This document shows positions 17,088 to 27,212 of a stretch of DNA of 40,094 bases, one piece after another; position 1 is the stretch's first letter, and every line of letters begins with the position of its first letter. Below the pieces are notes generated by a model. The model did no database searches. It was not told the origin of the DNA and saw nothing but the letters and a program-made list of their open reading frames with translations. The stretch lies in assembly GCF_020164475.1 (NCBI RefSeq), contig NZ_JAIQWX010000048.1, forward strand, positions 1-40,094. The letters are read 5' to 3'. A program made the position numbers and the translations under genes. The stretch is from Pseudomonas sp. REP124. GTDB lineage: Bacteria; Pseudomonadota; Gammaproteobacteria; Pseudomonadales; Pseudomonadaceae.

Positions 17088-18182
17088 TTAAGCAATAAGT
17101 GCTTGTTTTAGAAATTGAACAATTTTTGACTGATCAGCTTCGCGAAGATACGGATGCATCGGCAAACTCAACACCGTACGCGCCACTTCATCTCCGATAG
17201 GCAACGAAACAGAATGATCGGCTACTGCCGGCTGCTTATTCAATGGAATGGGGTAATGCACAACGGTAGGAACACCAAAATTTGAGAGTGTTTTCTGCAA
17301 ACTATCACGCTGCTCCACGCGAATTGTATATTGGGCAAAAACACTCTTATTATCAGGATGAATGAAGGGTATAGATTTAACACCCGCTTCGGACAAAAGG
17401 GCATCATAGCGTTTGGCAACCGACTGCCGCAGTTCTACTTCCTCATCAAATATGGTTAACTTCTCGAGCAAAATTGCGGCTTGCAGTGTATCTATGCGGC
17501 TGTTCACCCCGACCCTGACGTGATGATAGCGGCGATCTTGACCATGACGCGCGATTTGACGTAACACGACAGCGATACTTTCATTGTCGGTAAACATCAC
17601 ACCGCCATCACCATAGCAACCTAGCGGTTTACTTGGGAAAAAGCTTGAGCATGCAATTGTGGTTAACCCGCAGGACTTTCTATTTTTATACGTAGCACCA
17701 AAACTTTGCGCCGCATCTTCAATGACCGGGATTCCGTGCTTCTCTGCAATTGCATTAATTTCATCAAAGTCAGCACATTGACCGTACAACGAAACTGGAA
17801 TAATCGCTTTTGTATTCGGCGTTATTGCAGACTCAAGGTTCTTTGGATCAAGGTTATAGGTAAATGGATCTACATCGACATAGACGACTTTCGCCCCTAG
17901 CAGGGCGGCTGCTTCAGCTGTCGCAATGTAGCTAAAGCCGGGGGTGATCACTTCGTCACCTGGCCCAATATTCAACGCCATTAAGGCAATCTGAAGAGCA
18001 TCTGTTCCATTAGCACAAGTAATGCAAAATTTCGCACCGACTCTATCTGCAAGTTTCTCTTCCAACTCAGAAACTTCTGGCCCCAAGATATACTGACCGT
18101 GCATCAATACCTTCTGAATGGCAGCGTCCAGTTGGGTTTTAATTCTAGCTTGTTGGTACTTTAGATCAATAAATTCGAGCAT
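17088..18182 (-). CDS. wbpE: UDP-3-keto-GlcNAcA aminotransferase (WbpE)
   Basis: A PLP-dependent DegT/DnrJ/EryC1/StrS sugar aminotransferase (364 residues) that puts the 3-amino group on UDP-GlcNAcA using glutamate. The PLP lysine is Lys185 in SSFFPSKPLGCYGDGG, with EDAAQS (155-160) holding the ring aspartate. The N-terminus MLEFIDLKYQQARIK matches WbpE, which supports the ATG at 18182 over a GTG three codons earlier that overlaps the wbpD stop. In the known pathway WbpE works in a coupled cycle with WbpB, which recycles NAD+ with 2-oxoglutarate. The order wbpB-wbpD-wbpE is as expected. Confidence 0.94.
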   Translation of the reverse strand: MLEFIDLKYQQARIKTQLDAAIQKVLMHGQYILGPEVSELEEKLADRVGAKFCITCANGTDALQIALMALNIGPGDEVITPGFSYIATAEAAALLGAKVVYVDVDPFTYNLDPKNLESAITPNTKAIIPVSLYGQCADFDEINAIAEKHGIPVIEDAAQSFGATYKNRKSCGLTTIACSSFFPSKPLGCYGDGGVMFTDNESIAVVLRQIARHGQDRRYHHVRVGVNSRIDTLQAAILLEKLTIFDEEVELRQSVAKRYDALLSEAGVKSIPFIHPDNKSVFAQYTIRVEQRDSLQKTLSNFGVPTVVHYPIPLNKQPAVADHSVSLPIGDEVARTVLSLPMHPYLREADQSKIVQFLKQALIA

Positions 18183-18187
18183 TGGAT

Positions 18188-18769
18188 TCACGCATCAATT
18201 TTGGTGATAACATTTTCGTTAAGCACATAATATGCGCCACTGTGCTCACACTTTACTTTTCCTGAACCTATGACAGGAAGTTTCAACTGCTCGCCAAATT
18301 CGCTCATCCAGCCAATTTGTCGGGCAGGCACCCCAACCATCAATGCATATGCTGGCACGTCACGATTGATGACAGCTCCGGCCCCAATAAACGCAAATTT
18401 TCCGATTACGACACCACAGACGATTGTGCAATTTGCGCCTAACGTAGCGCCTTTTTTGACCAAAGTATTTCGGTACTGGTCTTTACGCTCTATTAGCGAG
18501 CGCGGATTATAGACATTCGTGAACACCATACTTGGGCCGCAAAACACGCCGTCTTCGAGTGTCACGTTGTCGTATACAGATACGTTATTTTGTATTTTAC
18601 AAAAATCACCAATTACAACTTTATTGCCCACGAACACGTTTTGGCCCAGAGACACACCACTGCCGATACGTGCGCCGCTACATACGTGAACAAAATGCCA
18701 GACACGAGAGCCTTCACCGATGACCGCTCCATCATCGATTATCGCGCTGCTATGAGCCGAGTAATTCAC
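18188..18769 (-). CDS. wbpD: UDP-GlcNAc(3N)A 3-N-acetyltransferase (WbpD)
   Basis: A left-handed beta-helix acetyltransferase of 193 residues. Repeated hexapeptide units (for example [43 protein letters not shown]) fill residues 10-150. It would acetylate the 3-amino group made by WbpE using acetyl-CoA. Translation starts at GTG; AGGAG lies six bases upstream and no nearer ATG fits. It overlaps or abuts wbpE at its 3' end. Length and repeats match WbpD, normally a trimer. Confidence 0.93.
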   Translation of the reverse strand: MNYSAHSSAIIDDGAVIGEGSRVWHFVHVCSGARIGSGVSLGQNVFVGNKVVIGDFCKIQNNVSVYDNVTLEDGVFCGPSMVFTNVYNPRSLIERKDQYRNTLVKKGATLGANCTIVCGVVIGKFAFIGAGAVINRDVPAYALMVGVPARQIGWMSEFGEQLKLPVIGSGKVKCEHSGAYYVLNENVITKIDA

Positions 18770-18844
18770 TTCACACTCCTGTATCTGCCATTATAAATAT
18801 TAATTTTCGGCGAAGGCCCACCGATAAGATGGGCCAGTTTCGCA

Positions 18845-19822
<978 letters not shown>

Positions 19823-19843
19823 TTAAACGCTAACCTATAACAT

Positions 19844-21157
19844 TCAAGCTTTAATGATATTTTTCGCCGGGACTCTGTATTTGCCACGACTATCAATGAT
19901 CAACTTAGAGTGCTGCTTGATGAGATCATAGTCAAACTTATCGTGGTCAGTTGCTAACACCACAGCGTCAAATTCTGCCAGTGTTTCTACCGTCAGCGGT
20001 TCACTATTCAAATTAAAATGATGTTCCCGCATTTTTGGAAACACCAGTACATGGGGATCACTGTAGGCCACCGTGCCGCCTTTGCTTTCAATCAACTCCA
20101 TGATTTCTACTGAAGGCGACTCACGCATATCGTCTACGTTTTTCTTATACGCGATGCCGAGGACCAATACTTTACTACCCTTCAACGCTTTACCGGCATC
20201 ATTCAAGCCGTCAATCAACTTGCTTAAGACATAATCAGGCATCGCTTGGTTTACTTCACCTGATAGTTCGATAAATCTGGTGTGAAGCCCATACTCGCGC
20301 GCTTTCCATGTGAGATAGAATGGATCGATTGGAATGCAGTGCCCGCCGAGTCCTGGACCTGGGTAGTAAGCGGTAAATCCGAAAGGTTTAGTCGCTGCGG
20401 CGTCAACTACTTCGAAAATATCGATGCCCATACGATCCGCGACAATTTTCATTTCGTTGACCAAACCAATATTTACGGCGCGGTGAATGTTTTCGAGCAG
20501 CTTGGTCATTTCAGCTGCCTTAGTCGAGCTTACTGGAACAACTTGATCAATAGCTTGCTCATAAAGCGCTATGCCTACCTCGAGGCAGGCTGCAGTGTCA
20601 CCACCGATGATCTTGGGAATGGTGCGTGTTTCGAAACTTGGATTACCTGGGTCTTCGCGCTCGGGTGAATACACGAGAAAAATATCTTCACCTACGATCA
20701 AGCCACCTTCTTGTACACGGGGTAACAGTTCTTCTTCTGTGGTACCCGGATATGTGGTGCTTTCTAAAGAGACGACTTGTCCTGCTCTCAAGTACGGCTT
20801 GAGCGCATCGGTCGTATTAATCACAAAGCTCATATCGGGTTCGCGATACTTATTCAGCGGTGTCGGCACGCACAAGATCAGAGCATCACATTCCAACGCA
20901 CGGCTAAAATCTGTGGTTGCTTCGAAACCCGAGGTTCGTGCTTGCTGAATTTTTACTCCAGGGATGTGTTCAATATAACTTTCACCGGCATTCAACTTCT
21001 CAACTTTTTGTTCATCGATATCGATCCCTAATACACGAAAACCAATGGCATTGTACCGCAGCATCAACGGCAACCCGACATATCCCAGACCGACGATACC
21101 GATCAAGGCTTCCTTGCTCTTAAATTTGGAGATACTGTTCTTTATTTGCTGGGACAT
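19844..21157 (-). CDS. wbpA: UDP-GlcNAc 6-dehydrogenase (WbpA)
   Basis: A 437-residue nucleotide-sugar dehydrogenase that oxidises UDP-GlcNAc to UDP-GlcNAcA with NAD+. GLGYVGLP (23-30) binds NAD, Lys219 lies in AEMTKLLEN, and the catalytic Cys274 is in [12 protein letters not shown]. The ATG at 21157 has GGAG eight bases upstream; a TTG one codon earlier is not needed. It is the first gene of the main O-antigen operon and follows 1.2 kb without a gene, so a promoter and long leader probably lie upstream. Confidence 0.95.
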   Translation of the reverse strand: MSQQIKNSISKFKSKEALIGIVGLGYVGLPLMLRYNAIGFRVLGIDIDEQKVEKLNAGESYIEHIPGVKIQQARTSGFEATTDFSRALECDALILCVPTPLNKYREPDMSFVINTTDALKPYLRAGQVVSLESTTYPGTTEEELLPRVQEGGLIVGEDIFLVYSPEREDPGNPSFETRTIPKIIGGDTAACLEVGIALYEQAIDQVVPVSSTKAAEMTKLLENIHRAVNIGLVNEMKIVADRMGIDIFEVVDAAATKPFGFTAYYPGPGLGGHCIPIDPFYLTWKAREYGLHTRFIELSGEVNQAMPDYVLSKLIDGLNDAGKALKGSKVLVLGIAYKKNVDDMRESPSVEIMELIESKGGTVAYSDPHVLVFPKMREHHFNLNSEPLTVETLAEFDAVVLATDHDKFDYDLIKQHSKLIIDSRGKYRVPAKNIIKA

Positions 21158-22363
21158 CAATCTTGCTCCGGCTCAGGCTGATGAGCGATAAAAATTTGAT
21201 ATTTCTAATGGACTCACATTCAAGCCAAGTGAAATATCAGTGTTAAAGGCACGCTAGCACTCCAAGATTTTCCGTTGAAAATCAAAACAGTTCAGCGATG
21301 TCAAGAGCGTCTCCCACCTAGGGCTCAGAGCGCTCAAAACCTCCCCAATGGCAGGCCCGTCTGCTAATGACAGTTTAAACAATCAGATGAGCGGTTCTTC
21401 ACCTCTCGTCGTCTAGTCAAAAAAACGGCGCTCAGCTATGTAAATTCCTCATTAAAGAATTTTACTCTACCTCCGAATGCTCAGGGAGGCGCACAGGGAA
21501 ATGCTGACCCGCTATCTTGAAATTGCGCGACGATGCTTGGAAATATAGACAATGGCTTGACACGCCCCTCCTTACGACGGGCTACGCAAGGGAAAGAGCA
21601 CAACGACGACCAAACTCCATTAGCATGGAAAAAAACGACTCGACAGCCGATGCGCAGCGACTCTTGCGTAAGATCGTAGCGACCGCGCATACCACGGCCC
21701 CACTGACAAACTGAGCGAGCGGAGACAATATTTTGTCGAATCAGATTCTCCACAGCGCGGTATCCCTCCTAGAATTGCCCGGTACCGAGATGCCATTCCC
21801 CAGCGAAGGAGAATTGGAGTGATTTTTGGCACTGCGAATGTTCATATCCATATTCCATCTTTGATGCCTACCTAACGCCCTAAGACTCATCGAACCGGAG
21901 TTTGATTCAATCACTAAGGTGCGGTCGTTCCAGGCTGTAGCCCGCAGATTTAGGCTTCACAACCCCCTCAGGGCTGGCGGCTAAGCCCACTACTGGCACA
22001 GCTGTATTATGCATGCTGAAGCGAGATCTGGGCGCTCAAACCGTGGATTATACGACCACTGGAGCAAATCAGTTAGTGCAGATCCTTGTTCAATAAGCAT
22101 TATTGATCGTGGATTTCGTGTTCGCTACACACAATCCAAGATGAGCACTCAAGGGCTGCTCTCTATCCGAATACTCACCCTTATAGCTACGAAACTCCCC
22201 TTAAGCTTGCTCGGAGCAAAAAGGTCAAAATCTGCGTTCCAGACTCTTATACGAGCACCCTAAACCGCAGAAACGGAAATTGCCCGCTAATGGTACTAGC
22301 GAGCAATTTACCTACAAACACAACTACACAGATACCATATTTTCTGTTGCCTTAGGCAACAAC
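21158..22363. other. 1.2-kb gap between wzz and wbpA
   Basis: No reading frame here has a convincing start, ribosome binding site and protein-like composition. The longest open frames (about 90 codons, 21481-21753 minus and 22009-22263 plus) have odd composition and no recognised domain. The only clear structures are a hairpin near the wzz end (22277-22309) and an A+T-rich perfect hairpin, GATTTTC-CGTT-GAAAATC, at 21266-21283, about 110 bases before wbpA. The gap may be a decayed insertion or a long untranslated leader for the O-antigen operon; I see no inverted ends or target duplications of an insertion sequence. Confidence 0.5.
22277..22309 (-). terminator. Probable terminator after wzz
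   Basis: On the minus strand AAATTGCTCGCTA pairs with TAGCGGGCAATTT across a seven-base loop, giving 13 base pairs with one G-U. The wobble is stable only in the minus-strand transcript, which favours that direction. Only a short T run follows. It lies 55 bases past the wzz stop. Confidence 0.6.
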
Positions 22364-23434
22364 TTAAGCATGGCGGAGTGCATTTCGCATCCAAAACTGA
22401 CGAATAAGCCCCGCAATTACGCCCAGGCCCAATCCCAAGACGGCACCTAGAACGAGAATCAATGCTTTTCTTGGCTTGACTGGCGCATCGGGAGGTTGAA
22501 TCGCGCCATCAAGTTGATACACAGCAATATCTTCAGATTTTACTCTCAAGCTTTTATAAAAATCGTATTCGCCTTGAAGTTTCCGCAAATCTACAATATA
22601 GGGATCATCTGAACCTCTCGTTTCGAGAACCTTTGCCTCCGCAGCCAAAGCCTTTGTTCCCCGCAAATAAATCAATCGAGGATCATCCTCGCCAGATATA
22701 TCTCTGGGCGCACTCCCCAGTACAGTCAACTGCTTCTCCAGACCAATAGCATCGGCGACTTGCTCAGCTTCACGTAATTGTACGAGTGTATCTTTTCGTT
22801 TATTTGCAGCATTTTCTCTTGAAGTCTGAATTAGTGCACCAACACTCCGCGCTCGCATCTCCACTTCTTTATCATAATTATTTATAAGTTCATTTTTTGA
22901 CATTTCGCCAGCGCTATTTATATATTTATTCAACCAGTCTACTGAAACCGCAGAATCACCGCTTAATGCCAATATTGAGAATCGATTCGGAAACTCTTTA
23001 ACGGGCTGAATGATCGTTAAATCCTTCAGGAATTGGCGATACAAAACGTCCCGTGATTTCTCTCGATCAGATTCTTTCAGCGAGGGCAGATAAACACTCT
23101 TAAAAAAATCACGCTTTAAAGTTTCCGACTGAAGATTCTTAATAAAGACATCATATACATCTTTTACCAAATAAGGCTTTAACTCTGATTTTTTCGTACG
23201 CCCTAAGTTCAGATTCTCAATATCACTTTGATTTGGAGGTGAAACGTAAGCTCGCGCTTCATAAACTGGAGGGCTCAAAAACGCATAAAGACTTGCCACA
23301 GCCACTACTAAACCAGCAACCAGACAGATCAACCAGCGCTGCGCCCAAATCCCTTTTATAAAATCATATAAATCCAATTCATTTAAGCCTTGGCTACTAG
23401 TGCTAATATCTTGCATATGTTTACGATAATCCAT
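22364..23434 (-). CDS. wzz: O-antigen chain-length regulator (Wzz)
   Basis: An inner-membrane co-polymerase of 356 residues. One membrane helix near the N-terminus (LICLVAGLVVAVASLYAFLSPP) and one near the C-terminus (ALILVLGAVLGLGLGVIAGLI, preceded by a proline-rich PPDAPVKP) enclose a long periplasmic, largely helical domain. This is the Wzz layout. The start is uncertain: the ATG at 23434 is used, an ATG at 23416 is possible, and a TTG at 23458 is open. It follows ihfB and lapA in the conserved Pseudomonas order and is cut off from wbpA by a hairpin and 1.2 kb. Confidence 0.9.
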   Translation of the reverse strand: MDYRKHMQDISTSSQGLNELDLYDFIKGIWAQRWLICLVAGLVVAVASLYAFLSPPVYEARAYVSPPNQSDIENLNLGRTKKSELKPYLVKDVYDVFIKNLQSETLKRDFFKSVYLPSLKESDREKSRDVLYRQFLKDLTIIQPVKEFPNRFSILALSGDSAVSVDWLNKYINSAGEMSKNELINNYDKEVEMRARSVGALIQTSRENAANKRKDTLVQLREAEQVADAIGLEKQLTVLGSAPRDISGEDDPRLIYLRGTKALAAEAKVLETRGSDDPYIVDLRKLQGEYDFYKSLRVKSEDIAVYQLDGAIQPPDAPVKPRKALILVLGAVLGLGLGVIAGLIRQFWMRNALRHA

Positions 23435-23471
23435 TCTCAAAAGATTAATGCGCCACAAACCAACTAGGCAT

Positions 23472-23705
23472 TTAGATTTTTACATCATGATTACGTGCAT
23501 ATTTCAACATGAAAGAAACAACTGGACCTATCGCCATTCCGACCAAAAGCGCTATGACCAAGCATAAAGATGCGGGAGCCTCACCACTAGAGAACCCGAA
23601 GAAACTGATTTTGACAGATTGTTGATTCTCAAGCACAAAAACAATAAGCGCTGCACTCGCCAGCAACAGTATTAATAGAAAAAACCAGCGCCGTAGCTTA
23701 TTCAT
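23472..23705 (-). CDS. lapA: LapA-domain (DUF1049) inner-membrane protein
   Basis: A 77-residue protein with two membrane segments (about 7-25 and 43-63) joined by a short loop containing NQQSVKISFFGFS, the hallmark of the LapA/DUF1049 family. In E. coli LapA works with LapB to regulate LPS synthesis. The start has GAGGG seven bases upstream. It sits between ihfB and wzz, 20 bases from the ihfB stop, as in many pseudomonads. Confidence 0.85.
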   Translation of the reverse strand: MNKLRRWFFLLILLLASAALIVFVLENQQSVKISFFGFSSGEAPASLCLVIALLVGMAIGPVVSFMLKYARNHDVKI

Positions 23706-23725
23706 CAGAATGCCCTCAACGTAAC

Positions 23726-24022
23726 TCAGATATCACTTTCTTCATCCTCATTCACCCTATCTCGTAACTCCTTTCCAGGCTTGAAATGAGGAACAAACTT
23801 ACCATCGAGGCTGACTGACTGACCGGTCTTAGGATTACGTCCTACCCGGGGCGCGCGATAGTGCAAGGAAAAGCTACCAAACCCCCGAATCTCAATCCGA
23901 TCCCCGGTGGCAAGGCATTGGGACATTTGCTCAAGCATGGTCTTGATGGCCAGCTCCACATCCTTTGATGAGAGCAGCCCTTGATGGGTGACAATTCGTT
24001 CGATCAACTCCGACTTCGTCAT
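23726..24022 (-). CDS. ihfB: Integration host factor beta subunit
   Basis: A 98-residue DNA-bending protein of the HU/IHF family. [10 protein letters not shown] starts it, [12 protein letters not shown] forms the core, and [15 protein letters not shown] is the DNA-grasping arm with the intercalating proline (RNPKTG). It pairs with the alpha subunit, encoded elsewhere, to bend DNA at specific sites in transcription and recombination. AAGGGA lies upstream of the start. It is the last clearly core gene before the O-antigen block. Confidence 0.96.
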   Translation of the reverse strand: MTKSELIERIVTHQGLLSSKDVELAIKTMLEQMSQCLATGDRIEIRGFGSFSLHYRAPRVGRNPKTGQSVSLDGKFVPHFKPGKELRDRVNEDEESDI

Positions 24023-24121
24023 ATTTTTCCCTTCTTTTTCAAGCAGCTAGGAAAATCGCTCCGACGGTTTTAGCATGCCCGGATGGATTTGAACAGTATG
24101 AGTTTTGACCCCCCCCTGCAA

Positions 24122-24138
24122 ACCGCGTAATGCGCGGC
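24122..24138 (-). terminator. Short hairpin after the lipoprotein gene
   Basis: On the minus strand CCGCG-CATTA-CGCGG forms a five-base stem followed by TTTGC. It lies about 40 bases past the lipoprotein stop. The stem and T run are both short, so termination would be weak. Confidence 0.35.
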
Positions 24139-24175
24139 TCTTCAATCATCCATCGCCTGTTAGCTGCCTGCACTC

Positions 24176-24457
24176 CTATCGGCAAATGACCAGCATGGTG
24201 CGAGTAAAATAGCCGGCCGGGTTGAAGCCGAACGGGAAATAGTCTTCTTCCTTGGCGTCGTCGGATCTGACGATGGTTTTGTAGCCTGCCCCTTTGCACT
24301 CCTTCGCCGCCCGCTTCTTGCACTTCTCCCAACTGGAACCCATTCCAGAGCAATCGACTTCGATACCGCTCACACCACGCACTGCGTGCGTCTTGGCGTT
24401 CGTGGTACAGCCTGCTAGAGCCACCACGACTGCTAGTGCGCCGATGAGTTTGTTCAT
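24176..24457 (-). CDS. Small cysteine-containing lipoprotein, unknown function
   Basis: A 93-residue predicted lipoprotein. The signal peptide MNKLIGALAVVVALAGC ends in a good lipobox (LAGC, Cys17). The mature part has four further cysteines (36, 46, 54, 92), an even number that could form two disulfides in the periplasm. AAGGAAG lies three to four bases upstream of the ATG, supporting this frame over another open frame that overlaps it. It lies between the terminator of rpsA and ihfB and so probably has its own promoter. I do not recognise a characterised family. Confidence 0.82.
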   Translation of the reverse strand: MNKLIGALAVVVALAGCTTNAKTHAVRGVSGIEVDCSGMGSSWEKCKKRAAKECKGAGYKTIVRSDDAKEEDYFPFGFNPAGYFTRTMLVICR

Positions 24458-24663
24458 TCACTTCCTTATGCCGGCTGCGCTGGCCGAGCGTCGTTCGCTT
24501 GGGAGTTAGCTTAGCTGCAAATAAGCAATTGATCCTTCTAAAGAAAAAGACAGCGTTGGAGTGGGGATGGTTCGGGGAACGGGATTGATAAAAGCAAAGG
24601 CAAAAGATCGCAGGATTCGGCAGTTCCTACAGGGGGGTTGGAGTGAGGTTGAATTTTGGGCAC

Positions 24664-24693
24664 AAAAAAGGGCGACCGAAGTCGCCCTTTTTT
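24664..24693 (-). terminator. Bidirectional terminator after rpsA
   Basis: A perfect stem of 13 base pairs, AAAAAAGGGCGAC with GTCGCCCTTTTTT, encloses a CGAA tetraloop. T runs are present in both directions. It lies 15 bases past the rpsA stop and ends the supraoperon. Confidence 0.92.
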
Positions 24694-24708
24694 ACAGAAA
24701 GTCAGAAC

Positions 24709-26403
24709 TTAGTTCTGCTTTTCCGCTTGTGCAGCACGCAGCAGGTCACCCAGGGTGGTGGCTACTGGAGCATCCGAAGCTACTGGCTTGTCGCGCAGGC
24801 TCTGGATGGCTTCTTTTTCGTCTTCAACGTCTTTCGACTTGATCGACAGCTGGATTACGCGGCTCTTGCGGTCAACGCTGATGATCTTGGCTTCTACTTC
24901 TTCGCCTTCTTTCAGAACGTTACGAGCGTCTTCAACGCGGTCACGGCTGATTTCGGAGGCTTTCAGAGTTGCTTCGATATCGTCGGCCAGAGTGATGATG
25001 GCGCCTTTAGCGTCAACTTCCTTCACGATGCCTTTAACGATGGCGCCTTTGTCGTTCTCTTGAACGTACTCGGAGAACGGATCGCTTTCCAGTTGCTTGA
25101 TGCCCAGGGAGATGCGCTCGCGCTCTGGGTCAACCGACAGGATGACGGTGTCCAGCTCGTCGCCCTTCTTGAAGCGACGTACGGCTTCTTCGCCCACTTC
25201 GTTCCAGGAGATGTCGGACAGGTGAACCAGACCGTCGATGCCGCCGTCCAGACCAATGAAGATACCGAAATCGGTGATCGACTTGATGGTGCCGGAGATC
25301 TTGTCGCCCTTGTTGAACTGGCCAGAGAAGTCTTCCCATGGGTTCGACTTGCACTGCTTGATGCCCAGGGAGATACGACGACGCTCTTCGTCGATGTCCA
25401 GAACCATGACTTCCACTTCGTCGCCGACTTGTACGACTTTCGAAGGGTGGATGTTCTTGTTGGTCCAGTCCATTTCGGAAACGTGAACCAGACCTTCAAC
25501 GCCTTCTTCCAGCTCAGCGAAGCAGCCGTAGTCGGTCAGGTTGGTTACACGAGCGGTTACGCGAGTGCTTTCTGGGTAACGGGCTTTGATAGCAACCCAT
25601 GGATCTTCGCCCAGTTGCTTCAGGCCCAGGGAAACACGATTGCGCTCGCGATCGTACTTCAGAACCTTGACATCGATCTCGTCGCCAACGTTGACGATTT
25701 CGGAAGGATGCTTGATGCGCTTCCAGGCCATGTCGGTGATGTGCAGCAGGCCATCGACGCCACCCAGATCAACGAATGCGCCGTAATCGGTGAGGTTCTT
25801 GACGATACCTTTGACTTGCTGGCCTTCCTGCAGGGATTCCAGCAGAGCTTCACGCTCGGCGGAGTTCTCGGCTTCCAGGACGCTGCGACGGGAAACGACA
25901 ACGTTGTTGCGCTTCTGGTCCAGTTTGATGACCTTGAATTCCAGCTCTTTGCCTTCCAGGTGCGTGGTGTCGCGCACTGGACGGACGTCAACCAGAGAAC
26001 CTGGCAGGAACGCACGGATGCCGTTAACGTCGACAGTGAAGCCGCCTTTAACCTTACCGTTGATAACGCCCTTGACCACTTCTTCGGCTGCGAAGGCTGC
26101 TTCCAGAACGATCCAGCATTCAGCACGCTTGGCTTTTTCACGGGACAGCTTGGTCTCACCGAAGCCATCTTCTACCGAGTCCAGAGCAACGTGTACTTCA
26201 TCGCCAACGTTGATGTTCAGCTCACCAGCGTCGGTGTAGAACTGCTCAAGAGGGATGAGTGCTTCAGACTTCAGGCCAGCGTGAACGGTTACCCAGCGAG
26301 CCTGGTAATCGATATCGACGATGACGCCGGTGATGATGGAGCCTGCCTGAAGGTTCAGGGTTTTCAGGCTTTCTTCAAAGAGTTCCGCAAAGCTTTCGCT
26401 CAT
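24709..26403 (-). CDS. rpsA: 30S ribosomal protein S1
   Basis: A 564-residue protein with six S1 RNA-binding repeats (approximately 20-87, 105-170, 191-259, 276-348, 363-433 and 450-519), each showing GxVxxxxxxGxFV-type cores such as [17 protein letters not shown] and [17 protein letters not shown]. It brings mRNA to the ribosome. The ATG at 26403 starts [14 protein letters not shown], with AGGA six bases upstream; an ATG 15 codons earlier lacks family support. It follows cmk after a 119-base leader that contains hairpins, and is followed by a strong terminator. Strong codon bias is evident, as expected for a highly expressed gene. Confidence 0.98.
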   Translation of the reverse strand: MSESFAELFEESLKTLNLQAGSIITGVIVDIDYQARWVTVHAGLKSEALIPLEQFYTDAGELNINVGDEVHVALDSVEDGFGETKLSREKAKRAECWIVLEAAFAAEEVVKGVINGKVKGGFTVDVNGIRAFLPGSLVDVRPVRDTTHLEGKELEFKVIKLDQKRNNVVVSRRSVLEAENSAEREALLESLQEGQQVKGIVKNLTDYGAFVDLGGVDGLLHITDMAWKRIKHPSEIVNVGDEIDVKVLKYDRERNRVSLGLKQLGEDPWVAIKARYPESTRVTARVTNLTDYGCFAELEEGVEGLVHVSEMDWTNKNIHPSKVVQVGDEVEVMVLDIDEERRRISLGIKQCKSNPWEDFSGQFNKGDKISGTIKSITDFGIFIGLDGGIDGLVHLSDISWNEVGEEAVRRFKKGDELDTVILSVDPERERISLGIKQLESDPFSEYVQENDKGAIVKGIVKEVDAKGAIITLADDIEATLKASEISRDRVEDARNVLKEGEEVEAKIISVDRKSRVIQLSIKSKDVEDEKEAIQSLRDKPVASDAPVATTLGDLLRAAQAEKQN

Positions 26404-26442
26404 TTTAATTCCTGTTGATGAGGGCGAGAAATACGCCCATCT

Positions 26443-26511
26443 CCACATCCCAGACGATGTGGGTTGGTTTCATTTAAAAGAAGCGCTGCAGGACTATGAC
26501 TGGTCCCCTGC
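26443..26511 (-). promoter_or_regulatory. Structured leader of rpsA
   Basis: Two hairpins lie in the cmk-rpsA spacer. One is CCACATC with GATGTGG (26443-26462), seven base pairs, ending about 40 bases before the rpsA start. The other is GCAGGGGAC with GTCCTGC (26488-26511), which has a two-base bulge. S1 represses its own translation through rpsA leader structure in gammaproteobacteria, so these are candidates; I cannot show binding from sequence. The second might instead act as a weak cmk terminator. Confidence 0.4.
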
Positions 26512-26522
26512 GGCCTTCTTGG

Positions 26523-27212
26523 TCACCCGGCGATATCGCGAATGGCGATCTCGCTCATGATGCGTTCCAGCACCTGATCGATGGATAATTCCGTGGAATC
26601 CAGCTGTATGGCGTCAGCCGCCGGCTTGAGCGGGGCTACCGCTCGCTGGGTGTCACGCTCGTCGCGTGCACGTATCTCATCTAGCAGACTCGACAGACTA
26701 ACACCCTCGACTTTGCCCTTCAACTGCAAATATCGGCGGCGCGCCCGCTCCTCGGCACTCGCGGTGAGGAAAATCTTCAGCGGAGCGTCAGGAAAAACCA
26801 CCGTTCCCATGTCCCGACCGTCAGCCACCAGACCAGGAGTCTCCTGGAATGCACGCTGGCGCTGCAGCAGCGCCTCGCGTACGGCGGGCAATGCAGCCAC
26901 CTGGGAAGCACCGGCACCGATGCTCTCGGTACGGATCACATCGCTGACTTCGTCACCTTCCAGAATGATGCGCTGCAACTGACCTTCCGTCGCCGCGATG
27001 AATTGCACATCCAGATGAGCGGCAAGTTTCTTCAGCAGCTCTTCGTTGGTCAGGTCGACGCCATGGTTTTGCGCGGCGAACGCCAGCAAGCGGTAAAGCG
27101 CACCGGAATCCAGCAGGTTCCAGCCCAGACGCTTGGCCAGAATCCCGGCTACCGTGCCCTTGCCGGAGCCGCTTGGCCCATCGATGGTGATGACCGGTGC
27201 AATGTTTTTCAC
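26523..27212 (-). CDS. cmk: Cytidylate kinase
   Basis: A 229-residue (d)CMP kinase with the P-loop GPSGSGKGT (about 12-20), [13 protein letters not shown] and the arginine-rich lid [14 protein letters not shown]. It phosphorylates CMP and dCMP. The start is a GTG overlapping the aroA stop by four bases (GTGA), giving [12 protein letters not shown]; longer in-frame starts lie inside aroA and are not used by the family. It is embedded in the supraoperon between tyrA-aroA and rpsA. Confidence 0.96.
   Translation of the reverse strand: MKNIAPVITIDGPSGSGKGTVAGILAKRLGWNLLDSGALYRLLAFAAQNHGVDLTNEELLKKLAAHLDVQFIAATEGQLQRIILEGDEVSDVIRTESIGAGASQVAALPAVREALLQRQRAFQETPGLVADGRDMGTVVFPDAPLKIFLTASAEERARRRYLQLKGKVEGVSLSSLLDEIRARDERDTQRAVAPLKPAADAIQLDSTELSIDQVLERIMSEIAIRDIAG

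Noticed and set aside
21481..21753. A 90-codon minus-strand frame in the wzz-wbpA gap as a possible transposase remnant
   Set aside because: I recognise no transposase motif and no inverted terminal repeats, so I list the gap only as unexplained.
24039..24461. A 140-codon minus-strand frame overlapping the small lipoprotein
   Set aside because: The overlapping frame with a signal peptide, lipobox and good ribosome binding site is much more convincing.
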